Counted from the first letter of the stretch, positions 45,178 to 54,249 are shown. The stretch is 64,000 bases of DNA from Xanthobacteraceae bacterium (GCA_022844205.1 JALHMF010000001.1:202615-266614), one strand, 5' to 3'. The notes: a model not told the origin generated them from the sequence alone. Numbers and translations are program-made.

Positions 45178-45264
45178 GGTGTCCTCCCTGATTGACTGCT
45201 TCTTTTCTGGAGTCGCGATCATTGCGAGCCGATACGATTATATATGGAAGAGTGAACGGTGGAT

Positions 45265-45330
45265 ATGGGTCAGACTCAGAAGTTGCGGCATGTCCGCATT
45301 AAGTCTGCTTGACCCAATGAGCAGACATTA
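45265..45330. repeat. TGTCCGC-type dispersed repeat, copy at 45.3 kb
   Basis: TGGGTCAGACT and AGTCTGCTTGACCCA form an inverted pair, and ATGTCCGC...GCAGACAT overlaps them. It looks like two repeat halves in opposite orientation. The 45,178-45,519 gap otherwise contains only an A+T-poor leader with no gene; a CTACACTTTTTTT stretch at about 45,414 may belong to the relaxase promoter. Confidence 0.6.
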
Positions 45331-45519
45331 GTGCGCCCGTTCATAAGTTGACGCCCTACCATGGCGGCCGAGCACCAATAAAAGGACGATCCATCGGACC
45401 AAGGAGAGGCATGCTACACTTTTTTTGTATGAACTTAGTACCCCAGGCGGGGCACCCGCTATTCATTGCCGAACATACCGGCCGTTTCCTTTTCGCCTCG
45501 CTGTCGTAATCAAGTTTCT

Positions 45520-46500
45520 ATGCAGACCGACCAGCAAGCCCCGACCCGCCACGACGTGTCGCGACCAGCCAAGTCAAGGCGCGCCCGCTTCCGGCGTATT
45601 GACCCACCTGCAATGCGACTTACCGACGATGATCTCGCTGCAATCCGTCACGTGGCCAACCATCGTTTCCTTCGCTCGACACATCTCATCGCCCTACTTG
45701 AACGGTCACCCAAAAAACTTCTCGAACGGCTCGCTGCGCTCTATCACAACGGCTATCTGGACCGCCCGCGCGCCCAGCTCGACTATTACGCGACCGCAGG
45801 AAGCTCTCCGCTCGTCTATGCCCTCGGAAACAAGGGTGCAGCGCTCCTTGCTGAACTCGACGGGAGCCAGCGTGCGAAGGTCGATTGGACCTGGAAAAAC
45901 CGGGATGCTGGCCGGATTTTCATCGACCATACGTTGTTGATTGCCGATCTCATGGTTTCAGCGGAAATCGCATCCCGCTGCGCGGGCAACGTAAGGCTGA
46001 TCGATCCCCGGCAAATCCTAACTGCGGCGCCAGAAGCGACCCGGCGTGCTGACAATCCTTGGGCACTACCCGCGAGAATTATCTTCGCAGGCATCACCCA
46101 TGATATTCGGCTGATCCCGGATAAAGTATTCGGGCTCGACTACACGGACGCCCGCAAACGATCGTATTTTTTTGTGGAAGCTGATCGTGGCACCATGCCC
46201 GTGATGCGTTCGCATCCGCGACAAACTTCTTTTCATCAGAAAATTCTCGGCTACCTCGCTGGCTCAAGGCCAGCTAACACGCACGGCCAGCATTTCGGTA
46301 TCGGCAATTTCCGTGTATTGACCATCACCACGAGCCGCGAGCGGATCAGGACTATGATTGACGCGTTGAAACAAGCTACGAAAGGGATGGGCTCTAACCA
46401 GTTCCTGTTCACCGATCGCACTTCGCTACAGTCAAATCCTGACCTGCTTTCACTCGAATGGATAAGCGGCAAGGGTGATTGCGTTCGACTTGGACTGTAG
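45520..46500 (+). CDS. Replic_Relax-family protein (predicted relaxase/replication protein)
   Basis: 326 residues. After a short basic, disordered N-terminus come a winged-helix domain (LTDDDLAAIRHVANHRFLRSTHLIALL, LAALYHNGYLDRPRA) and the Replic_Relax core (YALGNKGAALLAEL, RDAGRIFIDHTLLIADLMVS, IRLIPDKVFGL, SYFFVEADRGTMP, TSFHQKILGYL). The family is linked to plasmid replication/relaxation. ATG at 45,520 is chosen because the decamer repeat array starts right after it. It likely processes the element's DNA with the two TraD-like ATPases. Confidence 0.8.
   Translation: MQTDQQAPTRHDVSRPAKSRRARFRRIDPPAMRLTDDDLAAIRHVANHRFLRSTHLIALLERSPKKLLERLAALYHNGYLDRPRAQLDYYATAGSSPLVYALGNKGAALLAELDGSQRAKVDWTWKNRDAGRIFIDHTLLIADLMVSAEIASRCAGNVRLIDPRQILTAAPEATRRADNPWALPARIIFAGITHDIRLIPDKVFGLDYTDARKRSYFFVEADRGTMPVMRSHPRQTSFHQKILGYLAGSRPANTHGQHFGIGNFRVLTITTSRERIRTMIDALKQATKGMGSNQFLFTDRTSLQSNPDLLSLEWISGKGDCVRLGL
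45538..45567 (+). repeat. Three-unit 10-bp repeat array in the Replic_Relax gene
   Basis: GCCCCGACCC, GCCACGACGT and GTCGCGACCA follow each other with exact 10-bp period, the same decamer as in the HTH genes at 30.0 and 55.9 kb. It lies in the first 16 codons and encodes the shared DVSRP peptide. This links the relaxase gene to the same DNA-binding system. Confidence 0.75.
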
Positions 46501-46580
46501 GTGGTATAATTTCTGAGGCTTCCGTCTTGTCGCTCGGCACCCGATTGGCGGGTGTCGATCATGCGAGACGGAGAAAATAG

Positions 46581-46805
46581 ATGCTCGACATTCCCTTGCA
46601 CCCGCCACCAGGATTTAACCCCGAGCACGTGCAGTTCTATAACATCGAAATCGCTCGCCTTGCGGATGGCATGATCTCGGTAGCCGTTACGGTCACCACG
46701 TGTCCACGCGATGAAGAGTTGGCTACCCAGGAGCTTCATTGCGATCGCGCACATAATCTCGATGAGGTGCTGGCGATAGTCAAGAATTCAGTCTTGCTCC
46801 AATAG
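46581..46805 (+). CDS. Small conserved protein downstream of the relaxase
   Basis: 74 residues, no family recognised. It is acidic and compact (FNPEHVQFYNIEIARLADGMISVAVTVTTCP), with a good GGAG before the ATG. The intercistronic gap to the Replic_Relax gene is 80 bp, and it ends at a strong terminator that is duplicated after the gene at 47,219. A role in the same element is likely; the activity cannot be read. Confidence 0.65.
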   Translation: MLDIPLHPPPGFNPEHVQFYNIEIARLADGMISVAVTVTTCPRDEELATQELHCDRAHNLDEVLAIVKNSVLLQ

Positions 46806-46821
46806 TCCTTCATCTAAGCCT

Positions 46822-46855
46822 CGGGCCCTGCGAAAAGTGGGGTCCGCTCTTTTTT
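46822..46855 (+). terminator. Terminator, first of two near-identical copies
   Basis: CGGGCCC and GGGTCCG (one G-T pair) enclose TGCGAAAAGTG, followed by CTCTTTTTT. The 35-bp sequence including the upstream AAGCCT recurs at 47,523-47,561. Confidence 0.88.
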
Positions 46856-47092
46856 GATCATTCTCGCGCGCTCCGTCACGTGACCGTCAAGGCGACCCCT
46901 CCGGGGCGCTTATCGCGACCTTGACTGTCGCGGCCGAACGCGCGGATGCGAGTGCATGTCGGCTCCGGAAAGCATGCCGATCCTGTCTCACCAGAAAGCA
47001 TCACCAGGGAGTTCACAGGAAGAAGGCATCAAGCTGTGTGTCGAAGCCACCCGACCCGTTTCCTTGCGCGAAGACTTACAGGAGGTATAGTT

Positions 47093-47173
47093 TTGAAAGA
47101 ACAGCGAATTCTCCCTGACAATCAGAACTTCGAACGTGGGTCAGAGCCGCGCCAGGCGCGTGTGTGTCTCTGA
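47093..47173 (+). CDS. Possible 26-residue small protein
   Basis: A perfect AGGAGG (47,080-47,085) lies seven bases before TTG at 47,093, opening the short frame MKEQRILPDNQNFERGSE... that ends at 47,173. The peptide is unrecognised. It could be a leader peptide for the gene at 47,219. The rest of 46,860-47,218 has no gene; it holds GTCACGTGAC and two loose CGCGAC-type sites near 46,914-46,934. Confidence 0.4.
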   Translation: MKEQRILPDNQNFERGSEPRQARVCL

Positions 47174-47218
47174 CCTGCGTTTGCAGGAACCTGAAGATGC
47201 AAAAAGGGAGTACCTGAA

Positions 47219-47500
47219 ATGGCGAAAATGTTTCGCGTCTACTCGATCATTGAGCGACAAAAACAGGACGATTACTGGCTGAACATCGGCGTGGCGTTTC
47301 CACATGAAGACGGAAAGGGCTTCAATGTGATGCTGCAAGCTCTTCCGCTTCACGGCAACGGCAAGATCGTGCTTCGCGAACACGAAGCAAAAGATCACGA
47401 CGAAGAAGAAACGGGCCAGGACACGCCCAGCAAGCCTGCCGGCAACGGTCCCAAACGGGAACGTGGTGGAAGTAACGATCGCCAGCCCGTACGTCGCTAG
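47219..47500 (+). CDS. Small protein with charged tail
   Basis: 93 residues, family not recognised. The first 60 residues form a small beta-rich domain (MFRVYSIIERQKQDDYWLNIGVAFPHEDGKGFNVMLQALPL) like those of short accessory proteins in mobile elements; the last 30 are disordered and charged. GGGAG precedes the ATG. It ends at the second copy of the duplicated terminator. Confidence 0.7.
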   Translation: MAKMFRVYSIIERQKQDDYWLNIGVAFPHEDGKGFNVMLQALPLHGNGKIVLREHEAKDHDEEETGQDTPSKPAGNGPKRERGGSNDRQPVRR

Positions 47501-47528
47501 CGACAAGCTACGCCATCTGCCAAAGCCT

Positions 47529-47561
47529 CGGGCCCTGCGAAAAGTGGGGCCCGCTCTTTTT
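47529..47561 (+). terminator. Terminator, second of two near-identical copies
   Basis: CGGGCCC and GGGCCCG enclose TGCGAAAAGTG, followed by CTCTTTTT. It differs from the first copy by one compensating base. Confidence 0.9.
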
Positions 47562-47686
47562 CCCAATAAATTAACAACTGATTTTCGCTTTGTACCAACA
47601 GCAGATAACTAGCTAGCGGCTACCACCTTTCGCAGCGGAAGCTCTAACGATACGGTCTGGCGACCGAATCAAAGGAGCGTCTGCGA

Positions 47687-50600
47687 TTGAGCCAACTCCT
47701 TATCCAGCACTACCTCAATGAATTGCAGACATTGCGCCGCGTTTCGGGCACGTCGCGCGAGTCGGTGGTGCGCGAGGCGTTCAAGACTCTGCTCAAGGAT
47801 TGGGGCAAGTCGCGCGACCTGATTTTCATTCCCGAATACGAGTACCAGACCCCGCAAAAGGCCCGCGTCTATCCGGATGGCGCGCTACTGCACGCGCTGC
47901 GCGTCCCGCTCGGCTATTGGGAAGCGAAGGATGAGGAAGACGACCTCGATGAGGAGATCGATAAGAAATTTAGAAAGGGTTATCCGCAAGACAACATCAT
48001 CTTCGACGACACGCATGAAGCGGTTCTGATCCAGGACAAACAACCGATAATGCGCTGCGGCGTAGAAGACCCAGCGCAATTGCAGAAGTTACTGGAGCTG
48101 TTTTTTGGTTATGAGCGCGCAGAGATTGCCGATTTCCGTAAAGCGGTCGAGCAGTTCAAAACTGATCTTCCGGAGGTTCTCAAAGCGTTGCGGGAAATGA
48201 TCGAGAAGGCGGAGCGTGATAACGAATACTTTCGTAAGGCGTCGTTGCGCTTCCTCAAGCATGCGCAGGATACGATCAACCCGAATGTCACGGCTGCCGA
48301 CGTACGCGAAATGCTGATCCAGCATATTTTGACTGAGGAAATCTTTTCGCAGGTATTCGATAATCCCGACTTCCATCATAAAAACAACGTTGCCAGGGAG
48401 CTTTATTCGCTGGAAAACACTTTCTTTACCGGCAAGGTCAAGCACGACACGCTCGCGGGGTTGCGACCCTACTATGCTGCGATCAAGAGCGCAGCCGCGC
48501 TCGTCACCGGCCACAACGAGAAGCAGAGGTTTCTAAAAACAATCTACGAGAACTTTTACAAGGTCTATGACAAGAAAAAAGCTGACCGCCTTGGCGTCGT
48601 CTACACACCAAACGAGATCGTGCGCTTCATGATCGATAGTGCCGACTGGCTGTGCCACAAGCACTTCAATAAGTCGCTGATCGACAAGCAGGTGGAAATC
48701 CTCGATCCGGCTGTAGGCACCGGCACATTCATCACGGAATTGATCGAGCACTTCCGTGGACAGCCGCAAAAGCTTCGCTACAAATATTTGGAGGAACTGC
48801 ACGCTAACGAAGTGGCGATTCTGCCTTACTATGTCGCCAACCTGAATATTGAAGCGACCTACGCCGCACTTGCCGGCTATGAGGAGTATCCGAACCTCTG
48901 TTTCGTCGACACACTTGACAACACTACGGCGCTTAAGGCTCAGAAAAACCAACATGTTGGAGATTTATTCGGCGGCGTTAGCGACGAAAATGTCGCGCGC
49001 ATTAAACGCCAGAATAAAAAAAAGATCAGCGTAATCATCGGCAACCCGCCCTACAACGCCAACCAGTTGAATGAGAACGAGAACAATAAGAATCGCGAAT
49101 ACCCCGAGATCGACCGACGCATTAAAGCAACTTACATCAAGGCTTCAACGGCGCAGAAAACCAAGCTCTATGATATGTACGCTCGTTTTTTTCGGTGGGC
49201 ATCAGATCGCATCGACGAAAACGGCATCGTCGCCTTCATTACAAATCGAAGTTTTATTGAGAGCCGCACCTTTGACGGTTTTCGTAAGATGGTGGCAGAC
49301 GAATTTAACGAAGTTTACATCATCGACCTTGGCGGCGACGTGCGCGCAGACCCAAAGTTGTCGGGTACAAAGCACAATGTGTTCGGAATCCAGACCGGGG
49401 TAGCCATCAGCTTTATGGTCAAGTGTGCAAACGCGAAGGGCTGCCGCATCAAGTACGCGCGGCGACCACAATCAGAGACAGCAGAAGATAAGTTGGCGTT
49501 TCTATCCAAAGGAAAGATCGACGCCATTTCGTTTGAGGATGTTCGACCGAGTGTCCGGCATGATTGGTTGAACCAAACCGCTAACGATTTCGACAGTTTC
49601 ATTCCAATCGCGGACAAAAAGACCAAGTCTGCAAAGGTGGCTGGGCAACAGCAAGCCATATTCAGGATGTTTGCGGCCGGTATTAAGACGAATAGAGATG
49701 ACTGGGTATATGATTTCGATTCCAAGACACTGACAAAGAAAATCGAGTTTTTCGCAAGGGTTTTTAATCAGCACCTCGACGACGGCAAAAGGAAAAAGGA
49801 ATCATTCGATCCTTCTATAAAATGGAGCCGGGATCTAAAAAAGAAGAGAGTCAAAGTACGTTACGATCGTTCTTGCATCGTGAAGTCGCAATTTCGGCCG
49901 TTCATCACAAAATCGTTCTTTGCCAATAAGGTGATGAATGACGTTCTTACCTCTCTTCACCAGATTTACTTTGGTGACGATCTAAGTCGTCAGAACTGCA
50001 TCATCGCGTTCCTGTGTGTCTATTCGTCCCATCCGATTGCGGTAATGGCAGTGGAGGGCCCCTTCGATTATTGCATGTTGAAAACGGGCAATGGAGGGAC
50101 GGAATCTATAGCGCGATGGAGATACAACAGCCAGGGCGCCAAAGAAGATAACATTACCGATTGGGCTCTTGAGCAATTCCGCGCGCATTATGAATCGGGA
50201 ATGACACCGAAGCGTCCAATCACCAAAGATGCGATCTTTTTGTACGTCTACGGCCTGTTGCATGATCCGATCTACCGCGACAAATATGCGCAAAATCTTA
50301 AACGCAATTTTCCGCGCATTCCGTTCTATGAAAACTTCTGGCGTTGGGCCGAGTGGGGCGAGAAGCTGATGGCGCTGCATATCGGCTACGAGACGGCCGA
50401 GCCGTGGCCGCTTGAGCGCATCGACGCGCCCGACGAGAAGTCGCGCAAGGCCGGGCTCGCGCCCAAGGCGATGCTCAAGGCGGACAAGGACGCCGGCAAT
50501 ATCCAGCTCGACAGTGAGACCCAACTGACCGGTGTGCCGCCGCAGGCGTGGACATACAAGTTAGGTAATCGCTCGGCGCTCGAATGGATTCTCGACCAGT

Positions 50601-50761
50601 ACAAGGAAAAGACGCCGAAAGACCCGACCATCCGCGAGAAGTTCAACACCTACCGCTTCGCCGATCACAAGGAGAAGGTGATCGATCTCCTCAAGCGCGT
50701 CACGCGCGTTAGCGTCGAGACGATGAAGATCGTTGATGCGATGCAAGCGGAGCAGCGGTGA
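47687..50761 (+). CDS. ISP/IIG-like restriction-modification enzyme
   Basis: 1,024 residues in one chain. The N-terminal nuclease has P63-D64 and E79-A80-K81 in a PD-(D/E)XK arrangement; a helical linker follows; the N6-adenine methyltransferase has the SAM motif DPAVGTGTF (from D340) and catalytic GNPPYN (452-457); the last 350 residues should be the target-recognition domain. No helicase motifs are seen, so it is shorter than LlaBIII-type ISP enzymes. TTG at 47,687 follows AAGGAG at 8-bp spacing. It would protect the element's host and may stabilise the element. Confidence 0.87.
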   Translation: MSQLLIQHYLNELQTLRRVSGTSRESVVREAFKTLLKDWGKSRDLIFIPEYEYQTPQKARVYPDGALLHALRVPLGYWEAKDEEDDLDEEIDKKFRKGYPQDNIIFDDTHEAVLIQDKQPIMRCGVEDPAQLQKLLELFFGYERAEIADFRKAVEQFKTDLPEVLKALREMIEKAERDNEYFRKASLRFLKHAQDTINPNVTAADVREMLIQHILTEEIFSQVFDNPDFHHKNNVARELYSLENTFFTGKVKHDTLAGLRPYYAAIKSAAALVTGHNEKQRFLKTIYENFYKVYDKKKADRLGVVYTPNEIVRFMIDSADWLCHKHFNKSLIDKQVEILDPAVGTGTFITELIEHFRGQPQKLRYKYLEELHANEVAILPYYVANLNIEATYAALAGYEEYPNLCFVDTLDNTTALKAQKNQHVGDLFGGVSDENVARIKRQNKKKISVIIGNPPYNANQLNENENNKNREYPEIDRRIKATYIKASTAQKTKLYDMYARFFRWASDRIDENGIVAFITNRSFIESRTFDGFRKMVADEFNEVYIIDLGGDVRADPKLSGTKHNVFGIQTGVAISFMVKCANAKGCRIKYARRPQSETAEDKLAFLSKGKIDAISFEDVRPSVRHDWLNQTANDFDSFIPIADKKTKSAKVAGQQQAIFRMFAAGIKTNRDDWVYDFDSKTLTKKIEFFARVFNQHLDDGKRKKESFDPSIKWSRDLKKKRVKVRYDRSCIVKSQFRPFITKSFFANKVMNDVLTSLHQIYFGDDLSRQNCIIAFLCVYSSHPIAVMAVEGPFDYCMLKTGNGGTESIARWRYNSQGAKEDNITDWALEQFRAHYESGMTPKRPITKDAIFLYVYGLLHDPIYRDKYAQNLKRNFPRIPFYENFWRWAEWGEKLMALHIGYETAEPWPLERIDAPDEKSRKAGLAPKAMLKADKDAGNIQLDSETQLTGVPPQAWTYKLGNRSALEWILDQYKEKTPKDPTIREKFNTYRFADHKEKVIDLLKRVTRVSVETMKIVDAMQAEQR

Positions 50762-50837
50762 CCTCACCTTTTTACGAGGGCTTAGCGGACATCATTTTCG
50801 GTTCGGAGAAATCCAAGCACGTACCAACGGCCGACGG

Positions 50838-50900
50838 TTCACCGCTTTGTGAATTCGTCCAGTTAGCCTAAAAAATGAGAGCCTAAAAAGAGCCTAAAGT
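50838..50900. promoter_or_regulatory. Right-end arm of element II
   Basis: TTCACCGCTTTGTGAA (50,838-50,853), the same 16-mer as at 21,999, is followed by three AGCCTAAA direct repeats (50,865, 50,880, 50,891). The same repeat occurs twice before the element II integrase, so the two ends match. Confidence 0.7.
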
Positions 50901-50916
50901 TCTAAAACACGCATTT

Positions 50917-50953
50917 GCGGGCGTAGTTCAGTGGTAGAACGACAGCTTCCCAA
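50917..50953 (+). repeat. Attachment-site copy 3: 5' half of tRNA-Gly(CCC)
   Basis: Identical 37 bases to copies 1 and 2, ending in the anticodon loop. It is the right end of element II and the left end of element III. No intact copy of the tRNA gene is found in the window. Confidence 0.92.
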
Positions 50954-51095
50954 TCAGACGACGCAATTTGTATAGCGCATCATAGATGATGATTAGCCCC
51001 GATTTTTGGGGCTTTTCTCATGTTACATTATTCGTAGCTGTACATTGAAACACGCAGCTACACCCATCCAATCGGTGCCTGAGAGGTGCCTGGCC

Positions 51096-52229
51096 ATGAG
51101 AGCCATGCTGACTGATGTCAGCGTGCGGGCTCTCAAAGCGCCAGCACGCGGACAATACACTATATGGGACACGAACAGTCCTGTTGGTGTCCGCGTCTCA
51201 GAGGGAGGCGCTAAATCGTTCATCGTCCTCGTCGGCAGCGGCAAACGCCGCATGATTGGCAAGGTCGGTATCATCACGCTAGCGGAAGCGAGAATCGAAG
51301 CGAAAAGAATTCTCGCAGAAAAAACGCTCGGCATCTCAAAACCAAAAGCGTCATCAGTTACTTTCTCGACCGCTACGGCGATTTTCCTTGAAGAAAACTA
51401 CAGGGGAAAAAAGCCAAGAACGAAAAAGGAAACGAAGCGTCTACTAGAACGGCACTTCGCGCCAAAATTCGCAAAGAAGCCGGTCTCCGAAATTACCGAC
51501 ACTGATATCGGAGAAATTCTCGCAAAACTCGCAAGAATACCGAGCGAGCAACTTCACGCCTTTCGTGCGGTTCGAACAATGCTCAAGTGGTGTACGCGAC
51601 CTCCCCGTCGCTACATCACTCACAGTCCTCTCGAAGGTTACGAGCCGCCCGGAGAAGATCGAAAAGGCACGAGGGTACTTTCTGATAGCGAGCTTTCAAA
51701 GATTTGGTACGCAGCGACAGGCCGCTATGGCGGCATGGTACGGCTTCTGATTCTTTGGGGGACTCGCAATGGAGAGACCGCTCGCATTAAGCGTGCTTGG
51801 ATTGAAGAGAATGTGCTGACTATTCCCGGTGAAGTAACGAAAAATAAGCGAGCCCACGCAATTCCTTTGCTTCCGTTCGCTCGTTCAACCCTCATCGGTC
51901 AATCTAAGCGCGGTGCGTACTTCTTTCCTGGCAAAGACCTCGACACCCATTTCCACGACGGCTCTTGGGGCAAGCTCAAGAAAGAGCTCGACCAGAAAGC
52001 CGGCGTGAAGAATTGGCAACTTCGAGACATCCGACGGACGTTCCGCTCCAACATGGCAAAGCTCAAAGTGCCACGAGAAATAGCTGAAATTCTTCTGAAT
52101 CACGTTACAGGTGCGAATAGGAATGACCTCGACGAGATTTACGACAGGTACGACTACCTGCTGGAAAAGAAGGAAGCACTAGCCAAGTGGGAGAAGCGGC
52201 TGCGCCAAATTCTGAATAAGAAACAATGA
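51096..52229 (+). CDS. P4-type tyrosine integrase of element III
   Basis: 377 residues. The Arm-binding domain has LTDVSVRALKAPARGQYTIWD and GVRVSEGGAKSF; the catalytic part has GTRNGETARIKRAW (box I Arg), LRDIRRTFRSN, LLNHVTGA and the tyrosine in DEIYDRYDYL. The box II motif reads RDIRRT where element II has HDLRRT, a variant seen in this family. Two GGTGCCT repeats (51,074 and 51,085) precede the ATG at 51,096, as the AGCCTAA repeats do in element II. A longer frame starting at 51,006 is not used. Confidence 0.92.
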   Translation: MRAMLTDVSVRALKAPARGQYTIWDTNSPVGVRVSEGGAKSFIVLVGSGKRRMIGKVGIITLAEARIEAKRILAEKTLGISKPKASSVTFSTATAIFLEENYRGKKPRTKKETKRLLERHFAPKFAKKPVSEITDTDIGEILAKLARIPSEQLHAFRAVRTMLKWCTRPPRRYITHSPLEGYEPPGEDRKGTRVLSDSELSKIWYAATGRYGGMVRLLILWGTRNGETARIKRAWIEENVLTIPGEVTKNKRAHAIPLLPFARSTLIGQSKRGAYFFPGKDLDTHFHDGSWGKLKKELDQKAGVKNWQLRDIRRTFRSNMAKLKVPREIAEILLNHVTGANRNDLDEIYDRYDYLLEKKEALAKWEKRLRQILNKKQ

Positions 52230-52264
52230 GGAGCTATGAGTATCTTGTAGCTCCTCATTTTTTT
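52226..52264 (+). terminator. Terminator after the element III integrase
   Basis: ATGAGGAGCTA and TAGCTCCTCAT form a perfect 11-bp stem, followed by seven T. The left arm begins in the stop codon. Confidence 0.95.
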
Positions 52265-52333
52265 GCATAGCATTCGGCGTCCATCGGTGGTGAACCGAGG
52301 GCTTGCAAGCTCTCCTTCAAAGGGAGTCTTGCA

Positions 52334-52570
52334 ATGTCCGAACGACCGCTCATCGTCGATTGGAAGGGCCTAAAGAAGCTTGGCTGGTGTTACTCACGAG
52401 CCCATACGTGGCGCTTGATGTTTGACCCGGAGTATGGCGATCGCCGGTTTCCGGCTTGTCGCAAGCTCGGGAAACATCCAAACGCACACCCGGTGTGGCG
52501 AATGAGCGAAATCCTCGCCTATCTTGAGTCCCACGGTTTGAAAGTGACCGAAGATTGGAATGCTTCCTGA
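52334..52570 (+). CDS. AlpA-like excisionase/regulator of element III
   Basis: 78 residues. HTH-like features: VDWKGLKKLGWCYSRAHTWRLM, FPACRKLGKHP, PVWRMSEILAYLESHGL. It has the same position as the 23,538 gene in element II. GGGAG precedes the ATG. It probably binds the element end and directs excision. Confidence 0.8.
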   Translation: MSERPLIVDWKGLKKLGWCYSRAHTWRLMFDPEYGDRRFPACRKLGKHPNAHPVWRMSEILAYLESHGLKVTEDWNAS

Positions 52571-52579
52571 AAAGGAAGC

Positions 52580-52613
52580 CGACCCCCGGTGTCCAAACCG
52601 GGGGTCGATTTTT
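52580..52613 (+). terminator. Terminator after the element III alpA-like gene
   Basis: CGACCCCCGGT and ACCGGGGGTCG form a perfect 11-bp stem with loop GTCCAA, followed by ATTTTT. Confidence 0.95.
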
Positions 52614-52830
52614 CTGCACGCCCTGGCCCGGCAAATGCTACAGGAAAACCACGTAAATAATTCCGGCCAGATTTATCGGGGTTTTTCAGCCTGTATCGGC
52701 TTCCCTTGCGAGTAGCGCACCTCCATGAACTCCGGTAAAAGTGCTCATTCCTTGGGTTTCTTACCGCTCAATTCTTCCTTAAGTATCAGCGACGACCCTT
52801 CCGCATTGTCATTGCTGATAGGATCAGACC

Positions 52831-53631
52831 TTGCCATTTCGTCCTAGGAACGAGAACCACGCGATTCAAGAAGTCGTTTTCGTGCTGACTCTTCAGCGCG
52901 CCTTCTTGCCAACCGAAGTGGAGGCTTTGGTCGCTGCTCATGACAAATGGAAAGCCGATCTTCCGGGGATGAAGAAAATTGACGGCTTCCAGTTCGAATT
53001 TGGCGACGATCTTTCACCTACTCAAAGCGCAGTGCCAATGGCAGGCGTGAGCTTCGACGCTCATAAACGCGATGGTTCGCTCGACTGGCGCCTTCGTGCA
53101 AACCAAAACTGGCTGGCAGTGAATTGTCTATCCTACACTCGTTGGGCTGACGTTTACGCACGCGCCCGCGGCTATCTTAGCGCCGCCTCGGCGGTCATCC
53201 CCGACGAAAACCAAGTGGTAGGCATCGCACTTCAATACATCGATGTGTTCGAGTGGGAAGGCGAGCTTGCGAATTATAAACTGGATGGACTTTTCCGAGC
53301 GGGGACAGACTTCGTATCTAAAAGTGTTTTCGGGAAGGGCCCGCTATGGCACGCGCATCAAGGTTGGTTCAGAACTGACGGCCTGATTGCTCCCGGTAGG
53401 CAGCTAGAGCGAATACACATCGACGCCGTAGAGCAAAAGAATGCGCATCAGGTGAAGATTGATATTACTCTCAGGCTGGACTTACAGGAAAAGTGCACTG
53501 CTGCGAGTCTTTTCGCAGGAAAAGCCCCCCTCGTTGACCAAGTGATGGACAGTCTCCATATACGCAATAAGGAACTTCTATCGGGAATTCTTAAGGACGA
53601 TGTGATCCAAAGGATCAAGCTGAATGCTTAA
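52831..53631 (+). CDS. TIGR04255-family protein
   Basis: 266 residues. The opening PFRPRNENHAIQEVVFVLTLQR and later VVGIALQYIDVFEW and ITLRLDLQEK match the sporadically distributed TIGR04255 family, whose function is unknown. TTG start at 52,831 is likely, since the second residue is conserved P-F-R-P. It overlaps the next gene by 8 bp (ATGCTTAA), so the three genes that follow form one operon. The 52,614-52,830 gap has no gene. Confidence 0.8.
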   Translation: MPFRPRNENHAIQEVVFVLTLQRAFLPTEVEALVAAHDKWKADLPGMKKIDGFQFEFGDDLSPTQSAVPMAGVSFDAHKRDGSLDWRLRANQNWLAVNCLSYTRWADVYARARGYLSAASAVIPDENQVVGIALQYIDVFEWEGELANYKLDGLFRAGTDFVSKSVFGKGPLWHAHQGWFRTDGLIAPGRQLERIHIDAVEQKNAHQVKIDITLRLDLQEKCTAASLFAGKAPLVDQVMDSLHIRNKELLSGILKDDVIQRIKLNA

Positions 53632-54241
53632 TACTGCTCTCACCCAAGCGCATCCCGATTTTGCAGGAGTTACTGCTGAGAGTGCGCTTGCCCGCTACGA
53701 CAGTGGTCTTGACGAAGTTGCTTCTGCCGCTTCCCACCCTCAGTCAACTTCGCGCGCATCGAGCGTAGTAACTGCTGCTTTTGTTGCGGCGGTAACGTCA
53801 TCAATTGCAAACCCCACTTCCTCGTCCTTTAACACGACTGCTTGGTCGGCAAGTCGCCCCGCAATTTATGCTTCTGTTCATGTTCAAGATGATCGCAACG
53901 CGGCGCTGTCCGCTAAGATCGCAACCTATCGCTCGTTGGTCGATGGCTGGGACGGGCTGGGCAGCGTGGCCCCGTCGCGCAAAGCGATCGATGATGCGAT
54001 GATCTTCATCGATAAGATTCCGCCAGGCGCAAAACTTCCTGAGCCGATGGTTTCCGCTGATGGTGAAGTTGGCTTCTTCTGGAAATCTCAAGGCGTCTAC
54101 ATCGACGTGGGACTTAAAGGTGATGGATTCATCTCCTATTATGGAGAAGCACCCGGCGGCCCTTCTGCGAGCGGCGTGAAACCTTTCAACGAATTTACCC
54201 GCCTGCCTGAAGACCTTGCGAGAATAATCAGAAATTCCTGA
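53624..54241 (+). CDS. Second gene of the TIGR04255 cassette
   Basis: 205 residues, unrecognised. A disordered, Ser/Ala-rich N-terminal 75 residues leads into a compact domain with YRSLVDGWDGLGSVAPSRKAI and PEPMVSADGEVGFFWKSQGVYIDVGL. It is translationally coupled to the TIGR04255 gene, and the third gene begins 8 bp after its stop. A protein-interaction or sensor role is possible; nothing catalytic is seen. Confidence 0.72.
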   Translation: MLNTALTQAHPDFAGVTAESALARYDSGLDEVASAASHPQSTSRASSVVTAAFVAAVTSSIANPTSSSFNTTAWSASRPAIYASVHVQDDRNAALSAKIATYRSLVDGWDGLGSVAPSRKAIDDAMIFIDKIPPGAKLPEPMVSADGEVGFFWKSQGVYIDVGLKGDGFISYYGEAPGGPSASGVKPFNEFTRLPEDLARIIRNS

Positions 54242-54249
54242 GGTGGTCG

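Noticed and set aside
46921-47118. Open frame of 65 codons before 47,219
   Set aside because: Cys/Arg/Lys-rich with no start signal; only the short frame behind AGGAGG at 47,080 is kept as a possibility.
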